From positions 682,001 through 746,000 of the forward strand of contig JAUILN010000003.1 in assembly GCA_030432695.1 (NCBI GenBank): 64,000 bases of DNA. Direction: 5' to 3'. Below are positions 9,557-18,088 of the stretch, piece after piece. Every line of letters starts with the position of its first letter. Positions within the stretch are counted from its first letter, which is position 1. Both the position numbers and the translations under genes were made by a program. The notes under the pieces were generated by a model that was given only the letters and a program-made list of their open reading frames with translations, did no database searches and was not told the DNA's origin. Origin of the DNA: a bacterium (GTDB lineage: Bacteria > Planctomycetota > UBA1135 > UBA2386).

Positions 9557-12148
9557 ATGTCTTCACGCTCCTCTCGTCTCGCATCCTTCGCCCTGGCGCT
9601 CGGCCTCGCCGGGTGGGGGGCCTCCCTCTCGGCCCAGGACCCCACCGAACAGACCGGGGAGGCCATCGTCGGCGTCCCGGTCCGTCCTGAGGCGCCGATC
9701 GACGGCCCGATCCCCGACGTGCCGGTCCCCCCCGGCGTCCTGCTCGCGGATCCGCCGCCGCACACCGCTCCGCCAATCCCGGAGGGCCCGTTCCGTGCCG
9801 GTCCGGACACGCCGGAGTCGCGGGTCCTGGAGGTCGACACCCAACCGGAGCTCCCCGGCCAGTTCCGCTACTTCCAGAACCAGGTCGTACGGCCGAGCGG
9901 TGCCAATACTTCCTCGACCGGTGAGCCGTCGGTCGCGATGGTCCGCGACACGGTGTTCCAGACCGGCAACTGGTACGCGGCGCGCTCGGTCGATGCCGGC
10001 GAGACGTTCACCTACGTCAGCCCCTACAGCATCTTCGGCGCGCTCGACGGCGGGTTCTGCTGCGACCAGCGGGTGTACTATCACGAGGCCCGCGACATCA
10101 CGATCTGGCTGCTCCAGTACAGCTACAGCAGCTCGACCCAGCAGGGTAGCTACCGGATCGCGATCGCCAATGGCCGCGCCGACCTGCAGAACCCGAGTTC
10201 CAGTGCGTGGACCCGCTACACCTGGAATCCCGGGATGATGGGGTTCGGCAACGGCAACTGGTTCGACTTCCCCGACATGGCGACGACGGGCGACAAGTTG
10301 TTCGTGTCGGCCAACGTGTTCAGTGGTTCGGGCTCGAACTTCCAGGGTTCCGTGGTCTGGATCATGGACCTCGCGCAGATGGCCGCGGGCCAGGGCGTGA
10401 ACTGGAGCTACGTGACCAACTCCAACCTGCTCGGCAGCACCTACCGGTTCGCCGAGGGTGGTCCCAGCGACCGGCTGTACTTCGCCGCGCAGCGCAACAC
10501 GTCGTCGCACTACATCTACCGGATCACCAACGGCGGCTCCTGGAGCCGGGTGACCCGCAACGTCGGCACCTACTCCAACGCCACCGCGAGCGCGCCGGGG
10601 CCAGATGGCCGCGATTGGGCTGGCCGGGTCACCGGTCGCTTCCGCGGCAGCTTCGGCAACAGCAGTGAGGTCGGCTTCCTGCTCACCTCGGCCGCGCGGC
10701 CGACGAACGGACGACCACTGCCCTTCACCAAGGTCTACCGGTTCACCGCCGACGACAACCGCACGCTGCTCGGCGAGCACGACATCTGGAGCAGCACGCT
10801 GGCATTCGCCTACGCGACGGGACGCTGCAACGACAGTGGTCACGTCGGTCTGGTGATGGCCATCGGTGGTCCGAGCTACTACCTGCGCTCGGCGGCGACC
10901 CTGATCGACCAGTATCAGGCGTGGGGCGGTCTGACCGTCTATCCGATGGCGACCGGCAACAGCGGTCCGAGCGGCAACCGCTGGGGCGACTACTTCGACG
11001 TCCACGCCCAGGAGACCTACGGCAACACGTTCATCGGCACCGGCATGGAGCAGAACGGCGGCTCCGGTGGTTCGTCGAACCAGCCGCGCTTCGTGTGGTT
11101 CGGTCGCGACGACTACGAGCCGACCTGGGTGAACCTCGACGTGCAGAGCACCGGGGTTGCCGGTGTGCCGATCACGATCGACGTGACCGACATGGATGGC
11201 CGCAAGAACGGCTCGACGACGCTCCAGCGGCGGTTCGTGGCCAACCAGGCCTACGAACTGACCGCGCCGGCGACGCGCACTTCAGGCTCGACGAACTACG
11301 TGTTCGAGCGCTGGACCTACACGGTGTCGCCGGGCGGCACGGTGTTCAACGGCGCGATCGGGGACACCACCCTGACGCAGTCGTCGATCGGTGGGCTCGA
11401 CGACCTCTGCATCGCCAACTACGTGCCGCGGCGGACGCTGACGATCCAGTCGGCCAATCCGACCTCGGGCGTCTCGATCACCGTCACCCCGGACGACATC
11501 AACGGCAACGGCAACGGCTCGACCAGCTTCGTGCGCTACTACCGCGATGGCGAGAGCGTGACCCTCACGGCGCCGGCGAGCAACGGCTTCAACCCGTTCG
11601 AGCGGTGGCGCGTCGGTCGCGTCAATTACCCGCTCGGCCAGCGATCGATCACGATCACCGCGAGCAGCAGCCTGACCGCCTTGGCCGACTACTACCAGAA
11701 CGTGCCGGGCACCACCGGCCAGGTCGGGCCCGGCTGCGTGGGCAGCAACGGCCGCGTGCCGTCGCACACGATCACCTGGGGCCGCAACCAGCAGGGGCCT
11801 CAGCAGGGTCTGCCGACCAACTACAACCTGTCGGTCGCGCGGCCGAACACCTTCGCGAGCCTGAACTTCGGCCTGTCGACGAGAGACTTCAACGGCACGC
11901 CGTTGCCGCTGAACCTCGCGTTCATCGGTATGCAGGGCTGCACGCTCTACCAGGACATCGTGATCGAGAGCCCGACCTCGACCAACGCATCGGGTGCAGC
12001 GACGCAGGCGGTCACGTGGCCGGTCGACCCCGCCGCGATCGGCGCGAACCTCTACAGCTATTGGGTCGTGCTGGATCCGGGCGTGCCGCGCTCGCTCGAC
12101 CTCGCCATGTCCAACACGATGCGCACCACGCTCGGAGGCAACCGGTGA
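9557..12148 (+). CDS. Large secreted protein: propeller-like region, two repeat domains, shared end domain
   Basis: The protein is 863 residues from the ATG at 9557, which gives a signal peptide (LASFALALGLAGWGASLSAQ). After a Pro-rich stretch, residues ~110-520 look like a sialidase- or BNR-type beta-propeller, rich in Trp, Tyr, Ser and Gly (GEPSVAMVRDTVFQTGNWYAA, PDMATTGDKLFVSAN, DDNRTLLGEHDIW). No catalytic triad was identified. Two bacterial repeat domains follow (VNLDVQSTGVAGVPITIDV with TAPATR and FERW; LTIQSANPTSGVSITVTPDD with LTAPASNG and FERWRVG). Then comes the end domain that starts GPGCVGSNGRVP and is shared with other exported proteins here. It overlaps the next gene by GTGA. 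Function is unknown; a secreted binding or glycan-active role is a guess. Confidence 0.85.
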   Translation: MSSRSSRLASFALALGLAGWGASLSAQDPTEQTGEAIVGVPVRPEAPIDGPIPDVPVPPGVLLADPPPHTAPPIPEGPFRAGPDTPESRVLEVDTQPELPGQFRYFQNQVVRPSGANTSSTGEPSVAMVRDTVFQTGNWYAARSVDAGETFTYVSPYSIFGALDGGFCCDQRVYYHEARDITIWLLQYSYSSSTQQGSYRIAIANGRADLQNPSSSAWTRYTWNPGMMGFGNGNWFDFPDMATTGDKLFVSANVFSGSGSNFQGSVVWIMDLAQMAAGQGVNWSYVTNSNLLGSTYRFAEGGPSDRLYFAAQRNTSSHYIYRITNGGSWSRVTRNVGTYSNATASAPGPDGRDWAGRVTGRFRGSFGNSSEVGFLLTSAARPTNGRPLPFTKVYRFTADDNRTLLGEHDIWSSTLAFAYATGRCNDSGHVGLVMAIGGPSYYLRSAATLIDQYQAWGGLTVYPMATGNSGPSGNRWGDYFDVHAQETYGNTFIGTGMEQNGGSGGSSNQPRFVWFGRDDYEPTWVNLDVQSTGVAGVPITIDVTDMDGRKNGSTTLQRRFVANQAYELTAPATRTSGSTNYVFERWTYTVSPGGTVFNGAIGDTTLTQSSIGGLDDLCIANYVPRRTLTIQSANPTSGVSITVTPDDINGNGNGSTSFVRYYRDGESVTLTAPASNGFNPFERWRVGRVNYPLGQRSITITASSSLTALADYYQNVPGTTGQVGPGCVGSNGRVPSHTITWGRNQQGPQQGLPTNYNLSVARPNTFASLNFGLSTRDFNGTPLPLNLAFIGMQGCTLYQDIVIESPTSTNASGAATQAVTWPVDPAAIGANLYSYWVVLDPGVPRSLDLAMSNTMRTTLGGNR

Positions 12149-12834
12149 GCGGGAGTGATCTGCGAAGTCTCGAGCGCCGGATGACGGCGCTCGAGACCCA
12201 GAACCGGCAGTTGCGCCGCGGTCTGGCCCTCGCGGTCACCGCGGCGCTCGCGCTTCCGGTGCTCGCGGCCTTCACCCCCCTCGGTCAACTCCAGGATCCG
12301 GTGGACGCCCCGCAGGCTGCAGTCCCGGAGGTCGTCGTCCCCGAGGTCGTCGAGGAGCTGCGCGCCCGCCGACTCGTGCTCGTCGACGAACGGGGTGAGG
12401 AGCGGGTGGTCGCCGGGGTGGATGCCAAGAACACCGCGCGCCTGACCATCCACGACGATGCCGGCACCGAGCGGGTGCGGATCGGAGTCGACGCGCGCGC
12501 CGCGTTCGCCCTCCTCCGCGATGAGCAGGGCCGCAAGCGCGTCGGCATGGCCTGCGACGCGTTCCCGCATCTGATGCTGCTCGACAGTCACCAGAAGCAG
12601 CGCATCCACGCGTCGGTCGGGATCACCGAGGCTCCGTCGCTGCTGTTCTTGAACCAGCGCGGTGACTTCACTCTCGGCATGGGGCTCGATGCCGACGGCG
12701 CGGTCTGGCGCCGACCTGCCGCGCAGGGAGCCGGGGACGCGGTCGAGCCGGAGGGCTCCGCCGTTCCGCCGGCGAACGACGACCGCCGCCAGCCGGGAGA
12801 GCCCGAGGCGGGCAGCTCGTCTGGCAAGCGGTGA
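12145..12834 (+). CDS. Membrane-anchored hypothetical protein with coiled-coil start
   Basis: The protein is 229 residues from the GTG at 12145, overlapping the stop of the large secreted protein. The first ~25 residues are a charged coiled coil (LRSLERRMTALETQNRQLRR), then one hydrophobic helix (LALAVTAALALPVLAAF). The extracytoplasmic part carries short repeats of about 24 residues with the pattern RLVLVDERGEERVVAGVD, RLTIHDDAGTERVRIGVD, FALLRDEQGRKRVGMACD and LMLLDSHQKQRIHASVGI. These look like beta-strand repeats. The tail is Pro/Glu/Ser-rich. I know the layout as common in planctomycete-type genomes but cannot name the family. Translational coupling suggests a partner role for the upstream protein. 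Confidence 0.75.
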   Translation: MSGSDLRSLERRMTALETQNRQLRRGLALAVTAALALPVLAAFTPLGQLQDPVDAPQAAVPEVVVPEVVEELRARRLVLVDERGEERVVAGVDAKNTARLTIHDDAGTERVRIGVDARAAFALLRDEQGRKRVGMACDAFPHLMLLDSHQKQRIHASVGITEAPSLLFLNQRGDFTLGMGLDADGAVWRRPAAQGAGDAVEPEGSAVPPANDDRRQPGEPEAGSSSGKR

Positions 12835-12850
12835 ACTCCGCCCATCGCGG

Positions 12851-13897
12851 CTAGCCTGAGCCGTTGAGGTCCTGCAGGCGATCGCGGAATTTCGCGGTGC
12901 GTCGCAGTGCCCACGTGCCCTCCAGCCGCGCGGTGCTGTCGTCGCCGGTCACCGAGCGAGCCCCGATCCCGCCAGGCCGCGGCAGCAGGCGGCTCATGAG
13001 CGCCATCAGGTGAGCGGTGAGGTTCGGGGCCAGGCCCTGCATGCTCTGCAGCAGAGCGGCGGGCAGGCCGATCACCAGCTCGGGCTCGCTGGCGCGGATG
13101 GCTTGGACGATCCGGCGCGCCGCCTTCTCGGCATCGGTCGAGAGCAGCGGCAGCGAGTCGCTCAGCGTGAACCAGGCGAACTCCTCCTCGTGGCGCCCCT
13201 TGAAGCGTGCGCGGAAGGGGCTGCCGGTCCGTAGCGGACCGGGGCAGACGGTGGTCACGTGGATGCCGTCGGCCCGCAGCTCCTCGCGCATCGCACGGCT
13301 GAGCCCCACCAGTGCGAACTTGCTCGCCGCGTAGGGCGCCATGTGCGGTACCGGGACCAGGCCGCCCACCGATCCGATGTTGACGATGCTGCCGCTCCGT
13401 CGTTGGCGCATCGAGGGCAGCACCGCATCGAGCACGTGGAGCGCGCCGCCGAAGTGCAACTCCATCGCGGAACGGAAATCGCGGTGCGACATGTGGCGGA
13501 GCGGCCCGACCAGCATCTGGCCGGCATTGTTGACGACGATGTCGATCCGACCGAACGCGTGCAGCAGTTCTCCCATGAGTTCCTCGACGGCGTCGCGGTC
13601 CGCGACGTCGCACTGCCACGGGAACACGCTGCCGTAGGGCGCGAGTCGCCGCTCGGCTTCCTCCAGCTCCGCCCACGAGCGTGCGCAGATCACCACGACC
13701 GCTCCCTCGGTGAGAAGCTGTCGTGCGATCAGGAACCCGAGTCCCCGCGACCCGCCGGTCACCAGGGCGACCTTGTCGCGGATGCGTACGCGGGGCCACC
13801 GGCGATGGATCTCGTAGCCGATCCATGCGGCGCTCCCCAGGGCGAGCCACTTGCTCGCCCGGCGTCGGGTCAAGGCAGTCGTCAACGCGGTGATCAT
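12851..13897 (-). CDS. Short-chain dehydrogenase/reductase with N-terminal hydrophobic segment
   Basis: The protein is 348 residues. The classical SDR motifs are intact: TGGSRGLG cofactor loop (about 47-54), NNAG (about 124-127), a catalytic serine in IVNIGSVGG, and YAASK (about 195-199). After the SDR core there is a ~80-residue extension with no recognised domain. The first ~40 residues hold a mildly hydrophobic stretch (WLALGSAAWIGYEIH) that may tether it to the membrane. The SDR substrate cannot be read from sequence. A purine-rich site, GAGGAGAG, lies about 10 bases before the ATG. The gene is third in an apparent SRPBCC, ADH, SDR operon, a grouping often seen in general-stress or detoxification clusters. 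Confidence 0.9.
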   Translation of the reverse strand: MITALTTALTRRRASKWLALGSAAWIGYEIHRRWPRVRIRDKVALVTGGSRGLGFLIARQLLTEGAVVVICARSWAELEEAERRLAPYGSVFPWQCDVADRDAVEELMGELLHAFGRIDIVVNNAGQMLVGPLRHMSHRDFRSAMELHFGGALHVLDAVLPSMRQRRSGSIVNIGSVGGLVPVPHMAPYAASKFALVGLSRAMREELRADGIHVTTVCPGPLRTGSPFRARFKGRHEEEFAWFTLSDSLPLLSTDAEKAARRIVQAIRASEPELVIGLPAALLQSMQGLAPNLTAHLMALMSRLLPRPGGIGARSVTGDDSTARLEGTWALRRTAKFRDRLQDLNGSG

Positions 13898-13937
13898 GGC
13901 TGTCGTCTCTCCTCGGTCTCAGGCCGGCCACTCCCGG

Positions 13938-15104
13938 TCACGGCTTCATCACCACCTTGGTGCAGCCGTCCTGCTTGTCGCGGAACATGCGATAGCACTC
14001 GGGCGCGTCCTCGAGACCGACGCGGTGGCTGATCAGCGATGTCGCGTCGAACCTGCCGGCCCGCACGTGGTCGAGCAGCTCCGGCAGGTAGCGATGCACG
14101 TGGGTCTGCCCCATCCGCAGCGTGAGCCCCTTGCCGAACGCCGCGCCCAGGTTCAGCTTGTCGACGACCCCGCCGTACACCCCGGGAATGGACACCGTGC
14201 CGCCCTTGCCGCAGGCCTGGATCGCCTCGCGCAGCGCGGTGGGGCGGTCGGTCTGTCCCATGGTCGCCTGCTTGACCCGGTCGTAGCCGCCGAGGAGCCC
14301 GAAGCCGTGCGCCTCCATGCCGACCGCGTCGATGCAGCCGTCCGGGCCGCGACCGCCGGTGAACTCGCGGAGCTCGTCGAACACGTTGCGCTCGGAGTAG
14401 TCGATCGTCAGCGCGCCGGCCTCGCGGGCCAGGGCAAGTCGCTCGGGCACGCGGTCGATGGCGACTACGCGGTGCGCGCCCATCAGCAACGCGCTCTCGA
14501 TCGCGAACAGGCCGACCGGTCCGCAACCCCAGACCGCGACCACGTGACCGCTCTCGATGTCGCAATTCAGCGCTGCCTGCCAGCCGGTCGGCAGGATGTC
14601 GGAGAGAAACAGCACCTGTTCGTCGGCGAGTTCGCCGTCGACCTTCAGGGGCCCGACGTCGGCGAACGGCACCCGGACGTATTCCGCCTGGCCGCCGTCG
14701 TAGCCGCCTAGCATGTGCGAGTAGCCGAACAGCCCGGCAGGCGCATGGCCCCACGCCTCCTCGGCGATCGCGGCGTTCGGGTTGGAGTTGTCGCACAGGC
14801 TCCACCGCTCCGTCGCGCAGAACTGGCAGTGACCGCAGGCGATCGGGAAGGGCACGACCACCCGGTCGCCCGGCCGCAAGTTGTCGATCTCGCTGCCGAC
14901 CTCGACGACCTCGCCCATGAACTCGTGGCCGAGGATGTCACCGCGCGTCATCGTCGGGATGCAGCCGTCGTACAGGTGCAGGTCGGAGCCGCAGATCGCG
15001 GTCAGGGTCACGCGGACGATCGCGTCGCGGGGATCCTGGAGGACCGGCTCCGGAACGCTCCGGACCCGGACGTCTTCCGCGCCCATCCAACAGACGGCCC
15101 TCAT
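13938..15104 (-). CDS. Zinc-dependent alcohol dehydrogenase, FDH-like
   Basis: The protein is 388 residues, typical for the medium-chain family. The catalytic zinc ligands are visible: Cys38 in AICGSDLH and the GHE of DILGHEF. The structural zinc loop is [15 protein letters not shown] (about 94-108). A Rossmann motif, [12 protein letters not shown], follows near residue 180. The long inserts and the GSDLHLYDG...[13 protein letters not shown] context match the glutathione-independent formaldehyde-dehydrogenase-like branch of zinc ADHs. The actual substrate is unproven. The ATG overlaps the stop of the SRPBCC gene by four bases, so the two are co-translated. Confidence 0.92.
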   Translation of the reverse strand: MRAVCWMGAEDVRVRSVPEPVLQDPRDAIVRVTLTAICGSDLHLYDGCIPTMTRGDILGHEFMGEVVEVGSEIDNLRPGDRVVVPFPIACGHCQFCATERWSLCDNSNPNAAIAEEAWGHAPAGLFGYSHMLGGYDGGQAEYVRVPFADVGPLKVDGELADEQVLFLSDILPTGWQAALNCDIESGHVVAVWGCGPVGLFAIESALLMGAHRVVAIDRVPERLALAREAGALTIDYSERNVFDELREFTGGRGPDGCIDAVGMEAHGFGLLGGYDRVKQATMGQTDRPTALREAIQACGKGGTVSIPGVYGGVVDKLNLGAAFGKGLTLRMGQTHVHRYLPELLDHVRAGRFDATSLISHRVGLEDAPECYRMFRDKQDGCTKVVMKP

Positions 15105-15835
15105 GACTTCGCCTCCAGCGTCTCGGTGGGGCGGGATGCCATGCGGCCGAGTTCGATCGCCTGCTGCAGGCGACGCACGTCCTCATGGACGAGGCGCCGG
15201 AAGCTGCCGCCGAACAGGCGCTGGGCGAGGCGTCCGACGTCTCCCGCGGGCAGCCGGTAGACGATGGATACGTGGACCTCCGTGCCGCGACCGCCCGGCG
15301 CCTCCTCGAAGCGCACCGTCCCACAGTTGTCGATCGTCGACCCTGGGAGCGAGCACCACGACAGCAGCTTGCCGAATTCCTCCTCGACGATCTCGGCGTC
15401 CCAGCGCACCGTTCCCAGGCCGCCCGGTACCCGCGCGACCCAGTGCGACGAGGTGCCCTCGACCGTCACCCTCTCCAGATGATGCATGACCTCGGGGAAG
15501 CGCTCGAAGTGGCGCCACGCGGTGTAGATCTCCTCCCGCGGCCGGAACACGGTCTTCGCCGTGCGGATCTCCATCGCGTTGGGTCGTGCGTGCGCGGTGT
15601 CCCGGTCCAGCAGGCGATTGACCGGTGAGTAGCCGCTCACCGCGCGTTGCAGGAGGCCCGCGCCGAGTGCAGCGAGCCCCAGTCGGGCGGGGAGGTCGGC
15701 GCGGGACCGGAGGGCCCACCAGGTCAGCAGGCTGCCCCCGGCGAACGAGCCGACGCGTTCGGATCGGCCGACGTTGCGCCGGGTAGACGGCCGAGCGGGG
15801 AGTGGCGGGTGCGACTGCGGCGGTGGGAGCGTCAT
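15101..15835 (-). CDS. SRPBCC-family protein with N-terminal DUF2892-like membrane part
   Basis: The protein is 244 residues from the ATG at 15835. A longer in-frame extension to 16384 crosses the divergent gene and is rejected. Residues ~25-75 ([40 protein letters not shown]) resemble the short DUF2892 membrane module. The rest is an SRPBCC/START-type domain: [52 protein letters not shown] and a C-terminal helix ending RLQQAIELG. Such proteins bind hydrophobic ligands. This fused form usually sits in stress-related clusters with dehydrogenases, as here. It leads the minus-strand operon. Confidence 0.85.
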   Translation of the reverse strand: MTLPPPQSHPPLPARPSTRRNVGRSERVGSFAGGSLLTWWALRSRADLPARLGLAALGAGLLQRAVSGYSPVNRLLDRDTAHARPNAMEIRTAKTVFRPREEIYTAWRHFERFPEVMHHLERVTVEGTSSHWVARVPGGLGTVRWDAEIVEEEFGKLLSWCSLPGSTIDNCGTVRFEEAPGGRGTEVHVSIVYRLPAGDVGRLAQRLFGGSFRRLVHEDVRRLQQAIELGRMASRPTETLEAKS

Positions 15836-16160
15836 GACGGACCTGGCGTGTGGTCGGCGCCCGGACCGCGGTGTGGGCCGGCGCGGCGGAGACCTGCTGG
15901 GCCGACCGCGCAACGCACGTGCCTCACGTGGGGCCCCGACCCGGATCGACCTCCCCGCCCCGGCGCGGCGAAGTTCCTTCGTCGAGCGCGCCCGAGGGAC
16001 GCGCGGCGTGGCGATGCCGGGCCCGGCGGTTTGTAGATCCCGCTCAGCGCTGCCGACTGTCGCGGGGCATCGACCACTCGCGGGCATCGGGCGCCGGTCG
16101 GGCGGCAGCCCCCTCGGCCGTGATGGTCCGCCGCGATCCCGCCGCGTAGACTCACCGCGA
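15836..16160. other. 325-base divergent intergenic region
   Basis: This lies between the SRPBCC gene (minus) and the second VWA gene (plus). Apart from the TAGACT box at 16147, I see no gene and no strong hairpin. The GC-rich frames open here have no family character. Confidence 0.4.
16147..16152 (+). promoter_or_regulatory. TAGACT -10-like box, leaderless type
   Basis: TAGACT ends 8 bases before the ATG at 16161. A -10 box here would start transcription at or within a base or two of the start codon. No Shine-Dalgarno sequence intervenes. Confidence 0.5.
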
Positions 16161-17243
16161 ATGCTCGCCGTCGACGGAGCCCTTTCGGACGAAGTCCTCG
16201 TCCCCCTCCTCGTGGCGGGCGGCGTTCTGCTGCTGGCCCTCGTCGCCGAGCTGTTGCATGTCCTGCGCATGCGGCGGATCGCCCGGCTGGCGTTCGGGCC
16301 CTCGCAGCTGCCGCGCGCCTGGGCGCACGCCGCGCCGTTCCTGAGGGCTGGCGGCGCGGCTCTGCTCGCGTGGGGGCTGACCACGCTGCTGTTGATCGAG
16401 CCGAAGGTCCACAGTCAGGGTGATGCGCTCGACGAGGACGACTATCGGCACCTGCTGTTGATCCTCGACGTGTCGCCGTCGATGCGACTGAAGGACGCGG
16501 GCCCCGACCAGATCCAGTCACGGCAGGAGCGGGCGCGCGATGTGCTGCAGTCGCTGTTCTCCAGGGTGTCGGTCGGTCAGTACAAGATCACCGTCGTCGC
16601 GACCTACACCGATGCCTTGCCGGTGGTGATCGACACGGTCGACGCCGAGGTGGTGCGCAACATCCTCGGCGACCTGCCGATGCAGTACGCGTTCAACCCG
16701 GGCAAGACCAAGCTGTTCCGCGGCCTCGAGGAGGCCTTCGAGATCGCCCGGGGATGGGAGCCCGACAGCACGCTCCTGGTGATGGTCACCGACGGTGACA
16801 CGGTGCCGGCCACCGGGATGCCGAACATGCCGCGGGCGATCGACGGCGTGCTGGTGGTCGGGGTGGGGGATCCGGTCACCGGTCGGTTCATCGATGGCCG
16901 TCAGTCGCGGCAGGACGCCTCGACCCTGCGCCAGCTCGCGGTGCGGCTCGGAGGGGAGTACCACGACGGCAACCAGCTCCACGTGCCCACCGACACGCTG
17001 CGGGCGGTGGCGGGCAACGACGAGCGCTCCGCGTTGGGGCGGCTGACCCTCCGCGAGTACGCCCTGATCGCGATCCTGATCGGCGGCCTGCTGCTGGCGG
17101 GTCTTCCCTGGCTGCTGCGGCGGTTCGGTACCTCCTGGCGGCCGGGGACGATCCCGCGGTCGGGGCCGATCGCCGGAGCCGGATCCGTGGCGCGGGAAAC
17201 TCGCCCGGATCGGGTCGCGGACACGGCGGCCGCGATCCGATAG
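16161..17243 (+). CDS. BatA/B-like membrane VWA protein, second locus
   Basis: The protein is 360 residues from the ATG at 16161, chosen because a TAGACT box sits 8 bases upstream and the hydrophobic N-terminus follows. Two N-terminal helices (LVPLLVAGGVLLLALVAEL and FLRAGGAALLAWGLTTLLL) precede a VWA domain whose metal site is LLILDVSPSMRL (DxSxS, about residue 101), with a later VMVTDGDT strand. A C-terminal helix (LIAILIGGLLLAGLPWLL) precedes a charged tail. Build and length match Bat-type VWA proteins. It heads a run with a TPR-like protein and a very large membrane-anchored protein. No MoxR gene sits in this run; the nearest is at 3880. Confidence 0.88.
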   Translation: MLAVDGALSDEVLVPLLVAGGVLLLALVAELLHVLRMRRIARLAFGPSQLPRAWAHAAPFLRAGGAALLAWGLTTLLLIEPKVHSQGDALDEDDYRHLLLILDVSPSMRLKDAGPDQIQSRQERARDVLQSLFSRVSVGQYKITVVATYTDALPVVIDTVDAEVVRNILGDLPMQYAFNPGKTKLFRGLEEAFEIARGWEPDSTLLVMVTDGDTVPATGMPNMPRAIDGVLVVGVGDPVTGRFIDGRQSRQDASTLRQLAVRLGGEYHDGNQLHVPTDTLRAVAGNDERSALGRLTLREYALIAILIGGLLLAGLPWLLRRFGTSWRPGTIPRSGPIAGAGSVARETRPDRVADTAAAIR

Positions 17244-17246
17244 TCT
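17241..17246 (+). promoter_or_regulatory. Possible TAGTCT -10-like box
   Basis: TAGTCT overlaps the TAG stop of the VWA gene and ends 12 bases before the GTG at 17259. It fits the pattern seen at other genes, but overlap with a stop codon makes chance more likely. Confidence 0.3.
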
Positions 17247-17258
17247 ATCGGTTCGATT

Positions 17259-17882
17259 GTGGCGCTCCTGGACGTCCAACCCATGCGCATACCCCTAGCC
17301 ATTGCCTGGTGCCTGATCCCGTTCGGCGCCTGGGCCTACCACGAAGGACCCGGACAGGAACACCTGCGCCGGGACGAGGTCGCCGACCTCGTGTCTCGCG
17401 GCCACGAGGCCGCCGCCAAGGAGCAGTGGATCACCGCGGTCCGCCGCTTCGAAGACGCGCTGAAGGAGCTGCCGAAGGACGACGTGTCCGAGGCCCGTTG
17501 GCTCCGGCTCGAGCTCGACAAGGCCAAGATGATGGCGTCGAAGCTGCCCGAGGCGCGTGGCGACCTCGAGGAGCTGCTCGGCGAGCTGACCGACGCCGAG
17601 GCCGAGGTGGCCGGCAGCGTCGATCCGAAGCTGTTGGCCGGCACCCGGGAGGCGCTCGCGAACGCCAACTACTACTTCACCTGGCTGATGCGCCTCGAGG
17701 GGCGGCCGCGTGAGGACTGGGAGCCGATCGTCGAATCGGCACGTCAGGGCTACCGCCTCCTCGCCGAGGCTTCCATCGACACCGCCGAGCGCGAGCGTCT
17801 CGAGAAGGACCTCGAGTCGACCGTCCGCCTCGCCCGCATGGAGATCGGGGAGCTGCAGGGACTGCCGCTCCCCAGTCAGTGA
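17259..17882 (+). CDS. Exported TPR-like protein of the second Bat-type locus
   Basis: The protein is 207 residues from the GTG at 17259. An ATG at 17283 would give 199 residues and a more ordinary signal peptide (MRIPLAIAWCLIPFGAWAY). After the signal the protein is helical with TPR-like pairs: LVSRGHEAAAKEQWITAVRR, FEDALKELPKDD, LRLELDKAKMMASKLPEA, then a longer helical region and a Leu/Glu-rich end. BatC/BatE proteins are TPR proteins that follow a VWA gene and end in a Gln/Gly/Lys-rich tail. Here the frame stops at TGA 17880-17882, yet the same frame continues for 41 sense codons with exactly such a tail. Confidence 0.8.
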   Translation: MALLDVQPMRIPLAIAWCLIPFGAWAYHEGPGQEHLRRDEVADLVSRGHEAAAKEQWITAVRRFEDALKELPKDDVSEARWLRLELDKAKMMASKLPEARGDLEELLGELTDAEAEVAGSVDPKLLAGTREALANANYYFTWLMRLEGRPREDWEPIVESARQGYRLLAEASIDTAERERLEKDLESTVRLARMEIGELQGLPLPSQ

Positions 17883-18008
17883 AGCGGTTGTGGTTCCGGC
17901 CGCGGTCGCGGTCGATCCGGGAAGCAGCAGGGCAAGGGGCAGGGTAAGCAGCCTGCCGACGCACGCGGCGCCAGCGCAGGTCCGCCGCCGGACGGGTCGG
18001 GTTCCTGA
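17883..18008 (+). other. In-frame Gly/Gln/Lys-rich extension beyond the TGA stop
   Basis: Read in the frame of the preceding gene, the 41 codons after its TGA encode SGCGSGRGRGRSGKQQGKGQ followed by GKQPADARGASAGPPPDG and SGS, then TGA at 18006-18008. The low-complexity G/Q/K composition resembles the tails of BatC/BatE-type TPR proteins. It may be a tail lost by a nonsense change, a readthrough product, or coincidence, since CGG/GGC-rich DNA favours such residues. Confidence 0.35.
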
Positions 18009-18075
18009 CCTGACCGGTCCCCTCTCGTCGTCCTGAGCGCGCCAGCTGCGGCGCGCGCGTGAGCCGGCGTGGCGC

Positions 18076-18081
18076 TATCCT
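18076..18081 (+). promoter_or_regulatory. TATCCT -10-like box, leaderless type
   Basis: TATCCT ends 7 bases before the GTG at 18089. This spacing decided the start chosen for the following gene over the in-frame GTG at 18059, which lies upstream of the box. Confidence 0.45.
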
Positions 18082-18088
18082 GTGCCGC

